A stretch of 64,000 nt of DNA, taken from positions 558,001 to 622,000 of the forward strand of contig CP076020.1 of assembly GCA_018622675.1 (NCBI GenBank). The letters run 5' to 3'. The notes below the pieces were generated by a model. That model searched no databases. It worked only from the letters and a program-made list of their open reading frames with translations, and was not told where the DNA came from. The translations under genes were made by a program, and so were the position numbers. Source of the DNA: Mycoplasmatota bacterium (GTDB taxonomy: Bacteria > Bacillota_I > Bacilli_A > Izemoplasmatales > Hujiaoplasmataceae). Numbering within the stretch: position 1 is the first letter of the stretch; each line of letters starts with the position of its first letter. This document shows, piece by piece, positions 1 through 8,427 of this stretch.

Positions 1-183
1 ATGATTAGTGATTTTTTCATAGAGAGATTATTTATTGATGATGAAGAATATTATGATACAATTAGAGCTTATATAGATAATGAAGCTCGTAAAAAATTTG
101 AGAAAAAATATATAAGTAATTTTAATAGTGGGTTTTATTATTTGCCAACTGAGAAAACCAAAGGTGAACGTCATGTTGACTGA
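1..183 (+). CDS. C-terminal piece of a gene, probably a TrhP1/YrrN-like U32 peptidase-family protein (cut by window edge)
   Basis: The frame is open from the first base and ends in TGA 60 codons later, overlapping the next gene by 11 bases, so it is most likely the tail of a longer gene that begins upstream. The visible tail carries a short Gly-Phe-Tyr stretch like the C-termini of U32-family proteins. In Bacillus the gene before yrrO (trhP2) is its paralogue yrrN (trhP1), and the two act together in forming 5-hydroxyuridine at the tRNA wobble position. The identification rests mainly on this synteny and overlap. Too little protein is present to see a domain, and an unrelated small gene starting exactly at base 1 cannot be excluded. 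Confidence 0.4.
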   Translation: MISDFFIERLFIDDEEYYDTIRAYIDNEARKKFEKKYISNFNSGFYYLPTEKTKGERHVD

Positions 184-1357
184 GTTACTAGCACCAGCAG
201 GAAATTTATATAAAGCCAAGATAGCGCTCTTATATGGTGCGGATGCAGTATATATTGGGGGTAAACAATTTTCTCTTAGAGCACGTGCCTCAAATTTTGA
301 TTTATCAATGATTGATGAGTTGGTAGGATTTGCTCATGAAATCAATAAAAAAGTATATGTAACAATGAATATGGTTTTTCATGATGAAGATGTATATGGG
401 TTAGAGGATTATTTGTTAGGTCTAGATAAAATTGGTGTGGATGCAATTATATGTTCAAACATGATTGTTATAGAGAAAGCTAAATTACTAACTAATTTAG
501 AAATTCATCTATCAACCCAATTCTCTTTGACGAATTCAGCGTTAGCTAATTATTTTTATGATCAGGGTGTTAAGCGTGTTGTTTTATCTAGAGAAGCTTC
601 ATTAGAAGAGATAAAAATGATTCAAGACCAATCTAAAGCTGATTTGGAAGTATTTATTCATGGTGGAATGTGTGTGTCATATTCTGGGCGCTGTACTCTA
701 TCTAATTACACCGTTCTAAGAGACGCTAACAGAGGTGGTTGCGCACATACTTGTAGATGGTTATACAATCTTTATCAAGGTGATAAACTAATTTCAGACG
801 ATTATGATTTTCAAATGTCTTCTAAGGATTTAGAAGCAACTAATCATATAAAGGATTTATTAGAAATGAAAGTTTCTTCCCTTAAAGTTGAAGGTCGAAT
901 GAAATCAATACATTATATAGCTACTGTCATTAATACTTATAGAATGATGATTGATGATTATCAAGCTGGATGCATGAGACCAATTGATCATTATCAAAAC
1001 GAAATCAAAAAAGCTGAAAATAGATTAACATCTCATGGCTTTTTTGAAGGCGATACAACGGTTGAACAGCAACTTTATAATAGTCGAAGTGAAGTTCCAA
1101 CGAAAGAGTTTGTTGGCTTGGTTAAAGCTTATGATAAGAACAAAAAGGAAATCATTATTCAACAAAGAAATTATTTTGAGCCTGGGGATCGTTTAGAAAT
1201 CTTAATGCCAGATAAGACGATTATCCACTTAAAAACACAAACCATAAAAGATGAAGAAGACACGGAACTTGATGCGGCTAGACATCCATTACAAACGATA
1301 AGAATATCTAGTCCCATAGAAGTTGTTGAGAATAGCATGGTAAGAAAAATTACCTAA
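173..1357 (+). CDS. trhP2: U32 peptidase-family tRNA hydroxylation protein (TrhP2/YrrO-like)
   Basis: This 394-residue protein begins MLTELLAPAGN, the typical U32 N-terminus, and carries the U32 signature at HGGMCVSYSGRC followed by GGCAHTC. Cys167, Cys174, Cys190 and Cys194 are the likely iron-sulfur ligands. Members of this family (E. coli TrhP; B. subtilis YrrN/YrrO) use prephenate to make 5-hydroxyuridine at position 34 of tRNAs. The ATG is chosen because AAGGTGA lies seven bases upstream; an in-frame GTG 15 codons earlier lacks the family N-terminus and lies inside the preceding gene. The overlap with that gene suggests translational coupling. The family is clear; the exact role is taken from Bacillus homologues. 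Confidence 0.85.
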   Translation: MLTELLAPAGNLYKAKIALLYGADAVYIGGKQFSLRARASNFDLSMIDELVGFAHEINKKVYVTMNMVFHDEDVYGLEDYLLGLDKIGVDAIICSNMIVIEKAKLLTNLEIHLSTQFSLTNSALANYFYDQGVKRVVLSREASLEEIKMIQDQSKADLEVFIHGGMCVSYSGRCTLSNYTVLRDANRGGCAHTCRWLYNLYQGDKLISDDYDFQMSSKDLEATNHIKDLLEMKVSSLKVEGRMKSIHYIATVINTYRMMIDDYQAGCMRPIDHYQNEIKKAENRLTSHGFFEGDTTVEQQLYNSRSEVPTKEFVGLVKAYDKNKKEIIIQQRNYFEPGDRLEILMPDKTIIHLKTQTIKDEEDTELDAARHPLQTIRISSPIEVVENSMVRKIT

Positions 1358-1362
1358 AAAAT

Positions 1363-1393
1363 CTTTAAGAATATAATAAATATATGTTATAAT
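1363..1393 (+). promoter_or_regulatory. greA promoter (extended -10)
   Basis: TATAAT at 1388-1393 is preceded by TG one base away, giving an extended -10 (TGTTATAAT). The -35 region is weak (CTTTAA or TTTAAG, 18-19 bases away). It lies in the only gap before greA, which has the ribosome site AAAGGGG. Confidence 0.6.
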
Positions 1394-1417
1394 ATAAAAA
1401 TGTAAAGGGGACACAAT

Positions 1418-1888
1418 ATGGAAAACAAATTTAAATTAACACAGTCTGGTTATGACCAGCACAAAGAAGAATTAGAAGAATTAAAAGGTCCAGTTAGAGA
1501 GAAAAACTTGCAAGATTTAAAAGAAGCTAGAGCACAAGGGGATTTATCTGAGAATGCTGATTATGATGCTGCTAGAGATGAACAAGCCCGCATAGAAGCA
1601 AGAATAAAAGAAATAGAGAATATATTAAAAAATAGTGTAATTATTAATGAAAATAGTCGTTCTAGATTAATTTCTGTAGGGAAACAAGTCACTGTTAAAT
1701 TTGTGAAGCAAGATCTCGAAAGACAATTGAAAATTGTTGGTTCTGTTGAAGCTAATCCTTTAAACAACCAAATTTCTGATGAATCACCATTAGGAAAAGC
1801 ACTTATTGGTCAGAAAAAAGGTCAAACTGTTCACTATAAAGCTGAAACAGGGAAAGATATTACAATTGAAATTGTAGATGTAAAATAA
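1418..1888 (+). CDS. greA: Transcription elongation factor GreA
   Basis: At 156 residues this is normal length for GreA. The N-terminal coiled-coil carries the ENADYDAARDEQ motif, whose acidic tip enters the RNA polymerase secondary channel and stimulates cleavage of backtracked transcripts. The C-terminal FKBP-like globular domain has the SPLGKALIGQKKG motif. It follows the U32 gene and precedes mtnN, as in Bacillus, but the udk gene usually found between the U32 gene and greA is absent. It has its own extended -10 promoter and a good ribosome site, and mtnN begins 19 bases after its stop, so the two are probably cotranscribed. Confidence 0.97.
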   Translation: MENKFKLTQSGYDQHKEELEELKGPVREKNLQDLKEARAQGDLSENADYDAARDEQARIEARIKEIENILKNSVIINENSRSRLISVGKQVTVKFVKQDLERQLKIVGSVEANPLNNQISDESPLGKALIGQKKGQTVHYKAETGKDITIEIVDVK

Positions 1889-1907
1889 CTTTTGAGAGGA
1901 CATAACT

Positions 1908-2609
1908 GTGATTGGAATCATTGGAGCACTTGATATAGAATTGAATTTTTTCTTTGAGAAAATGGTTATAGCAAAGACAGAGTTGATTGGTGATAAAACC
2001 TTTTATTTAGGTAAAATTAATAATCAAGAAGTCGTGATTGCTAAATCAGATATAGGCAAAGTGAATGCAGCGATTACTGCAACTATTTTGGCAAACCATT
2101 ATCATGTCAAAGTTTTAATTAATACTGGAATTGCAGGAGGCTTAAAACCTGCAAAACTTGGTGATATCATTTTAGGCCAAGGTTTAGCTTACTTTGATGC
2201 ATCTTTAACAGCTATTGATGATCTACCATATGGACAAATGGGTGACGATCCATTAATTGTTCACAGTAATAAAAAATATATGGAATTAGCCAAAGATATT
2301 TTTAATAAACTTGGATATGAATATAAAGTAGGTAATATAGTTTCTGGTGATAAGTTTGTTACCAAACTACGTTATCTTGATAAAATTAGTAAAAACGTTT
2401 CTAACATCCTTGCTTGTGAAATGGAAGGTATGGCCATTGCTATGACAGCTCATAAGTTTCAAATACCTTTTGTATCTATAAGGGGCATATCTGATATGGT
2501 TGAAGATAATTCTCAAACTGTTTCATATCAAAAAATATCAAAAGAAGTTGCTAGGAAAAGTTCTAATTTTGTCATCTCCTTTTTAGAGGCGTTAAATGAA
2601 TCAAATTAA
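1908..2609 (+). CDS. mtnN: 5'-methylthioadenosine/S-adenosylhomocysteine nucleosidase
   Basis: This 233-residue protein hydrolyses methylthioadenosine and S-adenosylhomocysteine to adenine and the thioribose derivative, recycling by-products of SAM use. Glu11 in IIGALDIEL aligns with catalytic Glu12 of the E. coli enzyme. The ribose-binding CEMEGMA motif and the catalytic Asp in RGISDM are both present. The start codon is GTG, with GAGAGG upstream. The next gene begins inside its last 14 bases, so translation is coupled. Confidence 0.95.
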   Translation: MIGIIGALDIELNFFFEKMVIAKTELIGDKTFYLGKINNQEVVIAKSDIGKVNAAITATILANHYHVKVLINTGIAGGLKPAKLGDIILGQGLAYFDASLTAIDDLPYGQMGDDPLIVHSNKKYMELAKDIFNKLGYEYKVGNIVSGDKFVTKLRYLDKISKNVSNILACEMEGMAIAMTAHKFQIPFVSIRGISDMVEDNSQTVSYQKISKEVARKSSNFVISFLEALNESN

Positions 2610-3273
2610 TCTTGATAATTATTTAATTAATTATCAAGTTTTTTTCAAAAATATTAAGCACATGTATTTGAGATATGAAAACAACATGGTTAAAATTACA
2701 TGTCATAAAAATATAACTGAAGAAGCCATAGAGTTATTTATTCTCAACCATAAAAAATGGATTCTAGATAGACATCAACTAAAAAAAATTGAATTATATA
2801 GCGAGAAGAGTATGTATATCTTTGGCAAAGAATATCCCGTATTCATTGACTCAAAATTAAAGGATTATATTCAATTTGATTCTGATCGTATACTGATGAG
2901 GGAATATCCTTTAGACAGAAAAAAAATTGAAAACTTTTATAAAAAAATAACTATTTTAGAAATGAATCATCTTGTTAAATCGAATAAATCGCTTTTATCG
3001 AAATATATTAATAGCAACCATTTGGTATTTAAAGCTCAATTAATGAAAACAAGATTAGGAAGTTGTATAGCTAATAAGAGAGTCATTAAGTTGAATTCAT
3101 TATTAGCCCGTTTTGATAGGGAGTACATAAAACTTGTTTTATTTCATGAGTTATCACATTTAAAAGAAGCTAACCATTCAAGACGTTTTTATGATTTGTT
3201 TGGAAAATTGTATCCTAATTATAAGATCATGAATCAAAATTTAAAGAAATTAACCAAAAGGTTTATTTTTTAA
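2596..3273 (+). CDS. YgjP-like (DUF45/M48-type) zinc metalloprotease
   Basis: This 225-residue protein has a C-terminal zinc-binding motif HELSHLKEANHSRRF: two His in HELSH, the catalytic Glu, and a third His in NHS, the arrangement of the YgjP-like metallopeptidase family. No signal peptide or membrane segment is visible, so it should be cytoplasmic. It overlaps mtnN by 14 bases with a GAGG ribosome site inside mtnN. The substrate is unknown for most of the family, and its place at the end of the greA-mtnN unit gives no clear functional clue. Confidence 0.8.
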   Translation: MNQINLDNYLINYQVFFKNIKHMYLRYENNMVKITCHKNITEEAIELFILNHKKWILDRHQLKKIELYSEKSMYIFGKEYPVFIDSKLKDYIQFDSDRILMREYPLDRKKIENFYKKITILEMNHLVKSNKSLLSKYINSNHLVFKAQLMKTRLGSCIANKRVIKLNSLLARFDREYIKLVLFHELSHLKEANHSRRFYDLFGKLYPNYKIMNQNLKKLTKRFIF

Positions 3274-3298
3274 GTGTTTTTCTATGCTTATGAAAAAA

Positions 3299-3327
3299 TA
3301 GACTTTTACAAATCTTTTATGTATAAT
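3299..3327 (+). promoter_or_regulatory. Promoter of the yqeG-yqeM operon
   Basis: TAGACT at 3299-3304 and TATAAT at 3322-3327 are separated by 17 bases. This good sigma-A-type promoter lies in the gap before yqeG. Confidence 0.65.
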
Positions 3328-3349
3328 ATGTTTAGTGCTGGAGGAAATA

Positions 3350-3910
3350 ATGATTGAGATTTTTTTAAGAAATAAATATTTTTATCCTAATGAATATCAC
3401 AAAACTATTTATGATGTCAATTTTAATAATCTAAAACAGAAAGGCTTTCGTTATATTTTAATTGATTTGGATAATACATTAATTCCATATGATGAAAACC
3501 TTGCGAATGAAAACGTGGACATGCTTATAAAAAAGATAAAATCTCTTGGTTTTGAAGTGATGATTATATCTAATAATAAAGAAGATAGGGTGAAAAAATT
3601 TTCTGAGAGCATTCAATGTTCATATATATATAGTGCAAGAAAACCTTTTAAATTTGGCTTTAAAAAAGCTTTAAAAAAATTGAATAATCCTAGTAAAGAT
3701 CAAGTGGTTTTAATAGGTGATCAGTTTATGACAGATGTTTTTGGTGGCAATAGAATGGGCTTTTATACCGTTGTAGTTGATGCTATTAAAAGGAAAACAG
3801 AGAAATGGTATACCAAATTGAATCGAAAACTTGAAACTAGAGTATTAAATAGATTAAAAAGAAAAGATTTTGAATATTATGAGAAATTACATTTAGGGGA
3901 AAAGAGGTAA
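3350..3910 (+). CDS. yqeG: YqeG-family HAD-IIIA phosphatase
   Basis: This 186-residue HAD-superfamily protein has motif I LIDLDNTL, motif II MIISNNKE, the conserved Lys in ARKPFKFG, and motif III LIGDQFMTDVFGGN. YqeG is a phosphatase-fold protein found next to the ribosome-assembly GTPase YqeH in most Firmicutes; some relatives act on phosphatidylglycerophosphate, but its substrate here is unproven. The ATG is preferred because GGAGGA lies just upstream; an earlier in-frame GTG would include that ribosome site in the coding region. The stop is immediately followed by the yqeH start. Confidence 0.9.
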   Translation: MIEIFLRNKYFYPNEYHKTIYDVNFNNLKQKGFRYILIDLDNTLIPYDENLANENVDMLIKKIKSLGFEVMIISNNKEDRVKKFSESIQCSYIYSARKPFKFGFKKALKKLNNPSKDQVVLIGDQFMTDVFGGNRMGFYTVVVDAIKRKTEKWYTKLNRKLETRVLNRLKRKDFEYYEKLHLGEKR

Positions 3911-5035
3911 ATGATGCTAGAAGATGCTTATTGTAGTGGCTGTGGATCAAAAATTCAAAGTGAAGATAATACAAAACCTGGATACATTAGTGAAGAACTT
4001 TTGTCAAACAAATCTAAAGATGAGTTAGTATGTCAACGTTGTTTTAGAATCAAAAACTATTCTGAAACATTTCCTTATGAAGTTTCAAATGATGAATTTT
4101 TAGAAGTGATAAAGAAAATTAAACAAGAAGATGCATTAATTGTTAAGATTGTTGATATATTTGACTTTTCTGGTTCTTTTGTACCAGCAATTCAGACACT
4201 AACAGAAAAGAAAGATGTTATATTGGTAGGGAATAAAGTTGATCTTTTGCCTAAGAATGTTAAATCTAAAAAAATCTTGAATTGGTTAAAAATCATGTTA
4301 AAGAACCAGGGGTTTTCTGTTTTAGATAGTGTATTGTTATCTGCTAAGTATGGCGATAATTTTGATGAATTAATGAGATTGATTTACAAACATAAAGGCA
4401 AAAGGAATGTTTACATTGTGGGTTCGACTAATGTTGGAAAGTCTAAAATTATAAATCAAATTTTAAGACGATATCTTGGTGCGGCTTCAGATATAGTTAC
4501 AGAGTCTTTATCACCACACACAACACTTGGTTTAATTGGCTTTAATTTGATAGATGGTTCTATTATCTACGATACACCTGGTGTGATTAATAAGCATCAA
4601 TATATGCATTATTTATCAAGAAAATCATATAAGTTAACCTATCCTCAAAAAGAAGTAAAACCATTAGTCTTTCAATTAAATGAAGAACAAACTTTATTTT
4701 TTGGTGGTTTAGCAAGATTGGATATAATTTCTGGTGAAACATGTGATGTTATTAATATAGTCACTTATTTTTCCAATAAATTAAATATTCATAGAACTAA
4801 AACTGAAAAAGCTAGTCGTTTATACAAGGAAAAATTGTATAGTTTATTATCTCCACCTACATCTAGTCAAGAAGAATTACCTAGATGGGTTTTCCATGAA
4901 TTTAGAATAAGAGATAATCAAAAATATGATATCGTATTTTCAGGGTTAGGTTTTGTTACATTACGTGCTCCATTTCATATAAAAGCATATGCACCATTTG
5001 TAGTTGGTGTTTATACTAGAATGGCGATTATTTAA
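3911..5035 (+). CDS. yqeH: Ribosome biogenesis GTPase YqeH
   Basis: This 374-residue protein is a circularly permuted GTPase needed for 30S subunit assembly. An N-terminal zinc finger (CSGCG, then CQRCF) precedes G4 NKVD, G5 SAK, the P-loop GSTNVGKS and G3 DTPG, and an RNA-binding C-terminal region follows. The order G4-G5-G1-G3 is diagnostic. It starts directly after yqeG and its stop overlaps the yqeK start. In Bacillus aroE, yhbY and nadD lie between yqeH and yqeK; none is present here. Confidence 0.95.
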   Translation: MMLEDAYCSGCGSKIQSEDNTKPGYISEELLSNKSKDELVCQRCFRIKNYSETFPYEVSNDEFLEVIKKIKQEDALIVKIVDIFDFSGSFVPAIQTLTEKKDVILVGNKVDLLPKNVKSKKILNWLKIMLKNQGFSVLDSVLLSAKYGDNFDELMRLIYKHKGKRNVYIVGSTNVGKSKIINQILRRYLGAASDIVTESLSPHTTLGLIGFNLIDGSIIYDTPGVINKHQYMHYLSRKSYKLTYPQKEVKPLVFQLNEEQTLFFGGLARLDIISGETCDVINIVTYFSNKLNIHRTKTEKASRLYKEKLYSLLSPPTSSQEELPRWVFHEFRIRDNQKYDIVFSGLGFVTLRAPFHIKAYAPFVVGVYTRMAII

Positions 5036-5625
5036 TGAATGATAAAATTATTGGTGACATATATACATATCTAAATAAAACATTTGAATTCGATACTCAT
5101 AGATTAAGGCATACTTTTAATGTTAGAGATATGGCTTTAAAACTCGGAAAAATTTATCATGCGGATTTAGATAAATTAGAAATTGCTTCACTCTTACATG
5201 ATTTTACTAAAAATAACTCGGTTGAAAATTCTTTCAAAATAGCAAGTGAAAAATTTAACCAAGAAACCCTTGATACAGTCCCTAAAGGTTGTTTACATGC
5301 TTATTCAGCAGCCGTTCAAGCAAGTAAATTGTTTTCAATTTCTGATTCAGAGATATTGGATGCTATCACATATCATTGTAGTGGAAGAATTTTTAAATCA
5401 ATAATAGAACAAATAGTTTTTATTAGTGATTATATTGAAGAGTCAAGGGATTTTGTTGATGATTCATTAAGAGAGATTGCCTATAAAGATTTAGATTTAG
5501 CCACATATCATATATTCAGTTATACAATTGAATACTTAGAAAACAAAAATTGGACTGTATCTTCTTTATCAAAAGAAGCATACAGTTATTATAAAAATAA
5601 AATGGAGGTTATTAATGAGCGTTAG
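5035..5625 (+). CDS. yqeK: HD-domain hydrolase YqeK (symmetrical Ap4A hydrolase)
   Basis: This 196-residue HD-domain protein has RLRHTFNVRDMA, LLHDFTKN (the HD pair) and a downstream His in ITYHCSG as metal ligands. Bacterial YqeK proteins split diadenosine tetraphosphate symmetrically to two ADP. It overlaps yqeH by one base and rsfS by 11, so all three are probably translated from one message. nadD, normally its upstream neighbour and sometimes fused to it, is absent. Confidence 0.9.
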   Translation: MNDKIIGDIYTYLNKTFEFDTHRLRHTFNVRDMALKLGKIYHADLDKLEIASLLHDFTKNNSVENSFKIASEKFNQETLDTVPKGCLHAYSAAVQASKLFSISDSEILDAITYHCSGRIFKSIIEQIVFISDYIEESRDFVDDSLREIAYKDLDLATYHIFSYTIEYLENKNWTVSSLSKEAYSYYKNKMEVINER

Positions 5626-5962
5626 TTTAGAAAAGGTATACAGCACTTTGTCGGATTTAAAATTATATGATATATCAATTTATGATTTTCGGGGACAATC
5701 TCCTTTTTTTGATTATCAAATAATAGCATCAGCTTCTAATGAAAGACAAGCTCATTCATCGATAGAATTTATCAAAAAAATACTAAATAATCATGATGAT
5801 TTTCATGTTGAAAGTGATACTAATAATCGATGGGTTCTTATAGATTTAAAGAATATCATTATTCATGTAATGCATAAAGATACAAGGAATGATTACCAAA
5901 TTGAAAAACTATTTTTTGACAGAAAAAAAATCATTATCGAGGATCTTGATCATGGAATATGA
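5615..5962 (+). CDS. rsfS: Ribosome silencing factor RsfS
   Basis: This 115-residue protein belongs to the RsfS/Iojap family, which binds L14 on the 50S subunit and blocks subunit joining when nutrients are scarce. The family pattern is visible as YDFRGQSPFFDYQIIASA, then SNERQ and a C-terminal WVLIDLKNIIIHV segment. The start has GGAGG upstream within yqeK. The next gene begins inside its last 11 bases. Confidence 0.93.
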   Translation: MSVSLEKVYSTLSDLKLYDISIYDFRGQSPFFDYQIIASASNERQAHSSIEFIKKILNNHDDFHVESDTNNRWVLIDLKNIIIHVMHKDTRNDYQIEKLFFDRKKIIIEDLDHGI

Positions 5963-6641
5963 TTATCTAGCTAACTTTTATGATGCCTTTATTGATGATG
6001 ATGTTTATGAACAATATCTTGATTATATTTCAAAATACTCTACACTAGGATCTGTTTTAGATATTGGCTGTGGCACAGGCAACCTATCTATTCAACTCGC
6101 AAGATTGGGTAATCATGTGGTAGCTACTGACTTGAGTGAGAATATGTTGTACATCGTTTCTCAAAGAGCTGAAAATGAAGGACTAGATATTGAAGTTGGC
6201 GTGTATGACATGTTAGATCCAATTGATTATGACTTTGATTTAATCATTGCTTCAATGGATGTTATCAATCATCTATCAGATCTAGAAGATGTGGAGTTTG
6301 GCTTTACTAATATATACAATAGTTTAAAAGAAAATGGTATTTTTATTTTTGATGTACTATCGGTAGAGTTTATTGATGCTTTTGATGGTTATGAAGAAAT
6401 TGACGATGAATTTAATTTTCATTGGCAGAGTGAAAAAGGTGAAAAACCTCATAGCATCGTTCATACTATAAAAGTAAAAGACCAAGAGAATCCACAAGAA
6501 ATACATATTCACGAACAAACTCATGAATATGAAGAATATGAGAAAATACTTAAAAAGACTGGTTTTAAGTTGATTGATTCAAAGACCATGCCTGAAAGAA
6601 AAATATATGTCGTTCAAAAAGCAGAAATAACACTCGAATAA
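5952..6641 (+). CDS. yqeM: SAM-dependent class I methyltransferase (YqeM)
   Basis: This 229-residue Rossmann-fold methyltransferase has motif I VLDIGCGTGNLS, an acidic motif II ending VATDLS, and the MDVINHL post-motif seen in YqeM. Its start overlaps the rsfS stop, and GAGGA lies nine bases upstream; a longer frame beginning 63 bases earlier lies inside rsfS and lacks a ribosome site. YqeM follows rsfS in many Firmicutes but its substrate is not established. A strong terminator overlaps its stop codon and ends the operon. Confidence 0.88.
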   Translation: MEYDYLANFYDAFIDDDVYEQYLDYISKYSTLGSVLDIGCGTGNLSIQLARLGNHVVATDLSENMLYIVSQRAENEGLDIEVGVYDMLDPIDYDFDLIIASMDVINHLSDLEDVEFGFTNIYNSLKENGIFIFDVLSVEFIDAFDGYEEIDDEFNFHWQSEKGEKPHSIVHTIKVKDQENPQEIHIHEQTHEYEEYEKILKKTGFKLIDSKTMPERKIYVVQKAEITLE

Positions 6642-6656
6642 GAGTGTTATTTTTTT
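6627..6656 (+). terminator. Intrinsic terminator of the yqeG-yqeM operon
   Basis: A nine-base-pair stem (ATAACACTC with GAGTGTTAT, six-base loop) is followed by six T. The loop covers the yqeM stop codon. Confidence 0.85.
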
Positions 6657-6702
6657 AAAGATTTTTTTTTGCTTTCATGTATTATTCTATTGAGGTGATA
6701 GG

Positions 6703-8427
6703 ATGAGGTGGTTAAAAAATAATATAGGTATTGTATTAATCATTGTTGGAATAGTTAGTTTTGTCTTTATAAACAATATTTTTCCAATAGAAGAAATAAA
6801 GGATAGCGAAGGAATAATTGCTACTGAAGTAAATACTAATTCAAATGAAATACAAGTAGAGATAAAAGGTGAAGTTCAATTGCCTGGAATATATACATGT
6901 GATAGAAATGATAGAATAGTTGATCTAATCAATTTGGCTGGTGGGCTCACTAATTATGCATCTATAGATCATATTAATCGTTCCCAAAAATTAGAAGATG
7001 AAATGGAAATTGTTATTCCTAGAGTGGCTCACAAACCCTCTGAAACCCCTATAATCCATAGGTATATTAACGTTGAGGTTAAAGGGGAGGTTATAAGCCC
7101 AGGTTTATATAAACTAAAGGAGAACGCAATTATTAATGATCTTATTTTAGCCGCAGGAGGCGTTAGTGATAAAGCTAATCTTTCTATGATTAATTTAGCA
7201 GAGAAACTTAATGAAGGTGATTCAATTCTTATTGGCAGTTATAATGATTCAAATATTTATGTTGAAATAAAGGGTCAAGTTAAGTATCCTGGAGTATATT
7301 TCATGCAAGAAAATGATTTAGTTATTGATTTAATCAATGAAGCAGGTGGTTTGTTAGACGATGCAAAAACAAATAATATTAATTTAGTCAAGAAACTTAA
7401 TAATCATGAAGTGATTATAGTAGAGAATAAACTTCCAATGAATGAATCTTTAGCAATTGATATTAAGGGTGCAATCAAACATCCAGGTGTTTATTATTTT
7501 AGCGAAGGTGTAAGATTAATAGATGCAATAAACATGGCAGGAGGTTTAAAAGAAAATGCAGATTATGAAAAAATAAATTTATCAAAATTATTAAGTGATG
7601 AAGAAGTCATATTCATTCCAGAAATAGTATCAGAAACGATGATCACAATTGACTTAAAGGGTCAAGTTAAATATCCTGGCGTGTATTTCTTAAAAGAAGG
7701 GTCAAGAGTCGTTGATTTGATAGCTTTAGCGGGAGGTTTTAGACCGGAAGCGGATACGGAAAATTTAAATTTTTCAGAGATTTTAATGGACGAATCATTA
7801 ATTGTGGTTGATAAGATATCGATTATTACTGATAAAATATTTGTTGAAATTAAAGGAGAAGTATCTTTTCCTGGTATTTATGCATTGCATCAAGGTCAAA
7901 GACTCATTGACTTAATTCAACGTGCAGGAGGATTTACTTCCTATGCTGATAAGGATGAAGTCAATCGAACTAGGATTTTAAAAGATGAAGAAATAATATC
8001 TATACCAAGCATACAAGATGAAAAAATATATTTTTTAATTACAGGCGAAGTGTTTAATCCTGGGACATACTATGTGAATAGAGGAATTGATATCATTGAC
8101 TTAATATATAAAGCAGGCGGATTAACTATAAATGCAGATATACAAGCTATTGACTTTAACCTTGTTTTTGTTAGCCCTGGATCAATAAATATTCCTTCTA
8201 TAAATGATGATCCTTCACTGCCACATATGCCAGTTGATAAAATCAATATCAATACCGCTGGTCTTGAACAATTACAAAGTTTATCAGGTATTGGGATTAT
8301 TTTAGCTGAAAGAATTATAGAGTATAGGGATAATATTGGACACTTTGAAAACATTGAAGATGTCATGAAAGTATCAGGAATAAAAGAATATATTTATGAA
8401 AAAATTAAAGACGATATTACTGTCTAG
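6703..8427 (+). CDS. comEA: ComEA-like DNA-uptake receptor with seven tandem SLBB domains
   Basis: The 574-residue protein has an N-terminal membrane anchor (about residues 7-28), then seven repeats of 63-72 residues from about 52 to 499, then a ComEA-type helix-hairpin-helix DNA-binding domain from about 512 to the end (ININTAGLEQL, LSGIGIILAERI, VSGIKEYI). Each repeat has the SLBB pattern KG-(E/Q)-V-x-x-PG-(I/V)-Y, DLI and AGG. Repeats begin near bases 6856, 7072, 7261, 7456, 7648, 7843 and 8032. Ordinary Gram-positive ComEA has one SLBB and about 200 residues. It overlaps comEC by 32 bases. The extra repeats should make a long stalk holding the DNA-binding tip away from the membrane (inference). 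Confidence 0.9.
   Translation: MRWLKNNIGIVLIIVGIVSFVFINNIFPIEEIKDSEGIIATEVNTNSNEIQVEIKGEVQLPGIYTCDRNDRIVDLINLAGGLTNYASIDHINRSQKLEDEMEIVIPRVAHKPSETPIIHRYINVEVKGEVISPGLYKLKENAIINDLILAAGGVSDKANLSMINLAEKLNEGDSILIGSYNDSNIYVEIKGQVKYPGVYFMQENDLVIDLINEAGGLLDDAKTNNINLVKKLNNHEVIIVENKLPMNESLAIDIKGAIKHPGVYYFSEGVRLIDAINMAGGLKENADYEKINLSKLLSDEEVIFIPEIVSETMITIDLKGQVKYPGVYFLKEGSRVVDLIALAGGFRPEADTENLNFSEILMDESLIVVDKISIITDKIFVEIKGEVSFPGIYALHQGQRLIDLIQRAGGFTSYADKDEVNRTRILKDEEIISIPSIQDEKIYFLITGEVFNPGTYYVNRGIDIIDLIYKAGGLTINADIQAIDFNLVFVSPGSINIPSINDDPSLPHMPVDKININTAGLEQLQSLSGIGIILAERIIEYRDNIGHFENIEDVMKVSGIKEYIYEKIKDDITV

Noticed and set aside
128..172. GTG start 15 codons upstream in the U32 gene
   Set aside because: The extra residues lie in the preceding gene, lack a ribosome site and do not match the family N-terminus.
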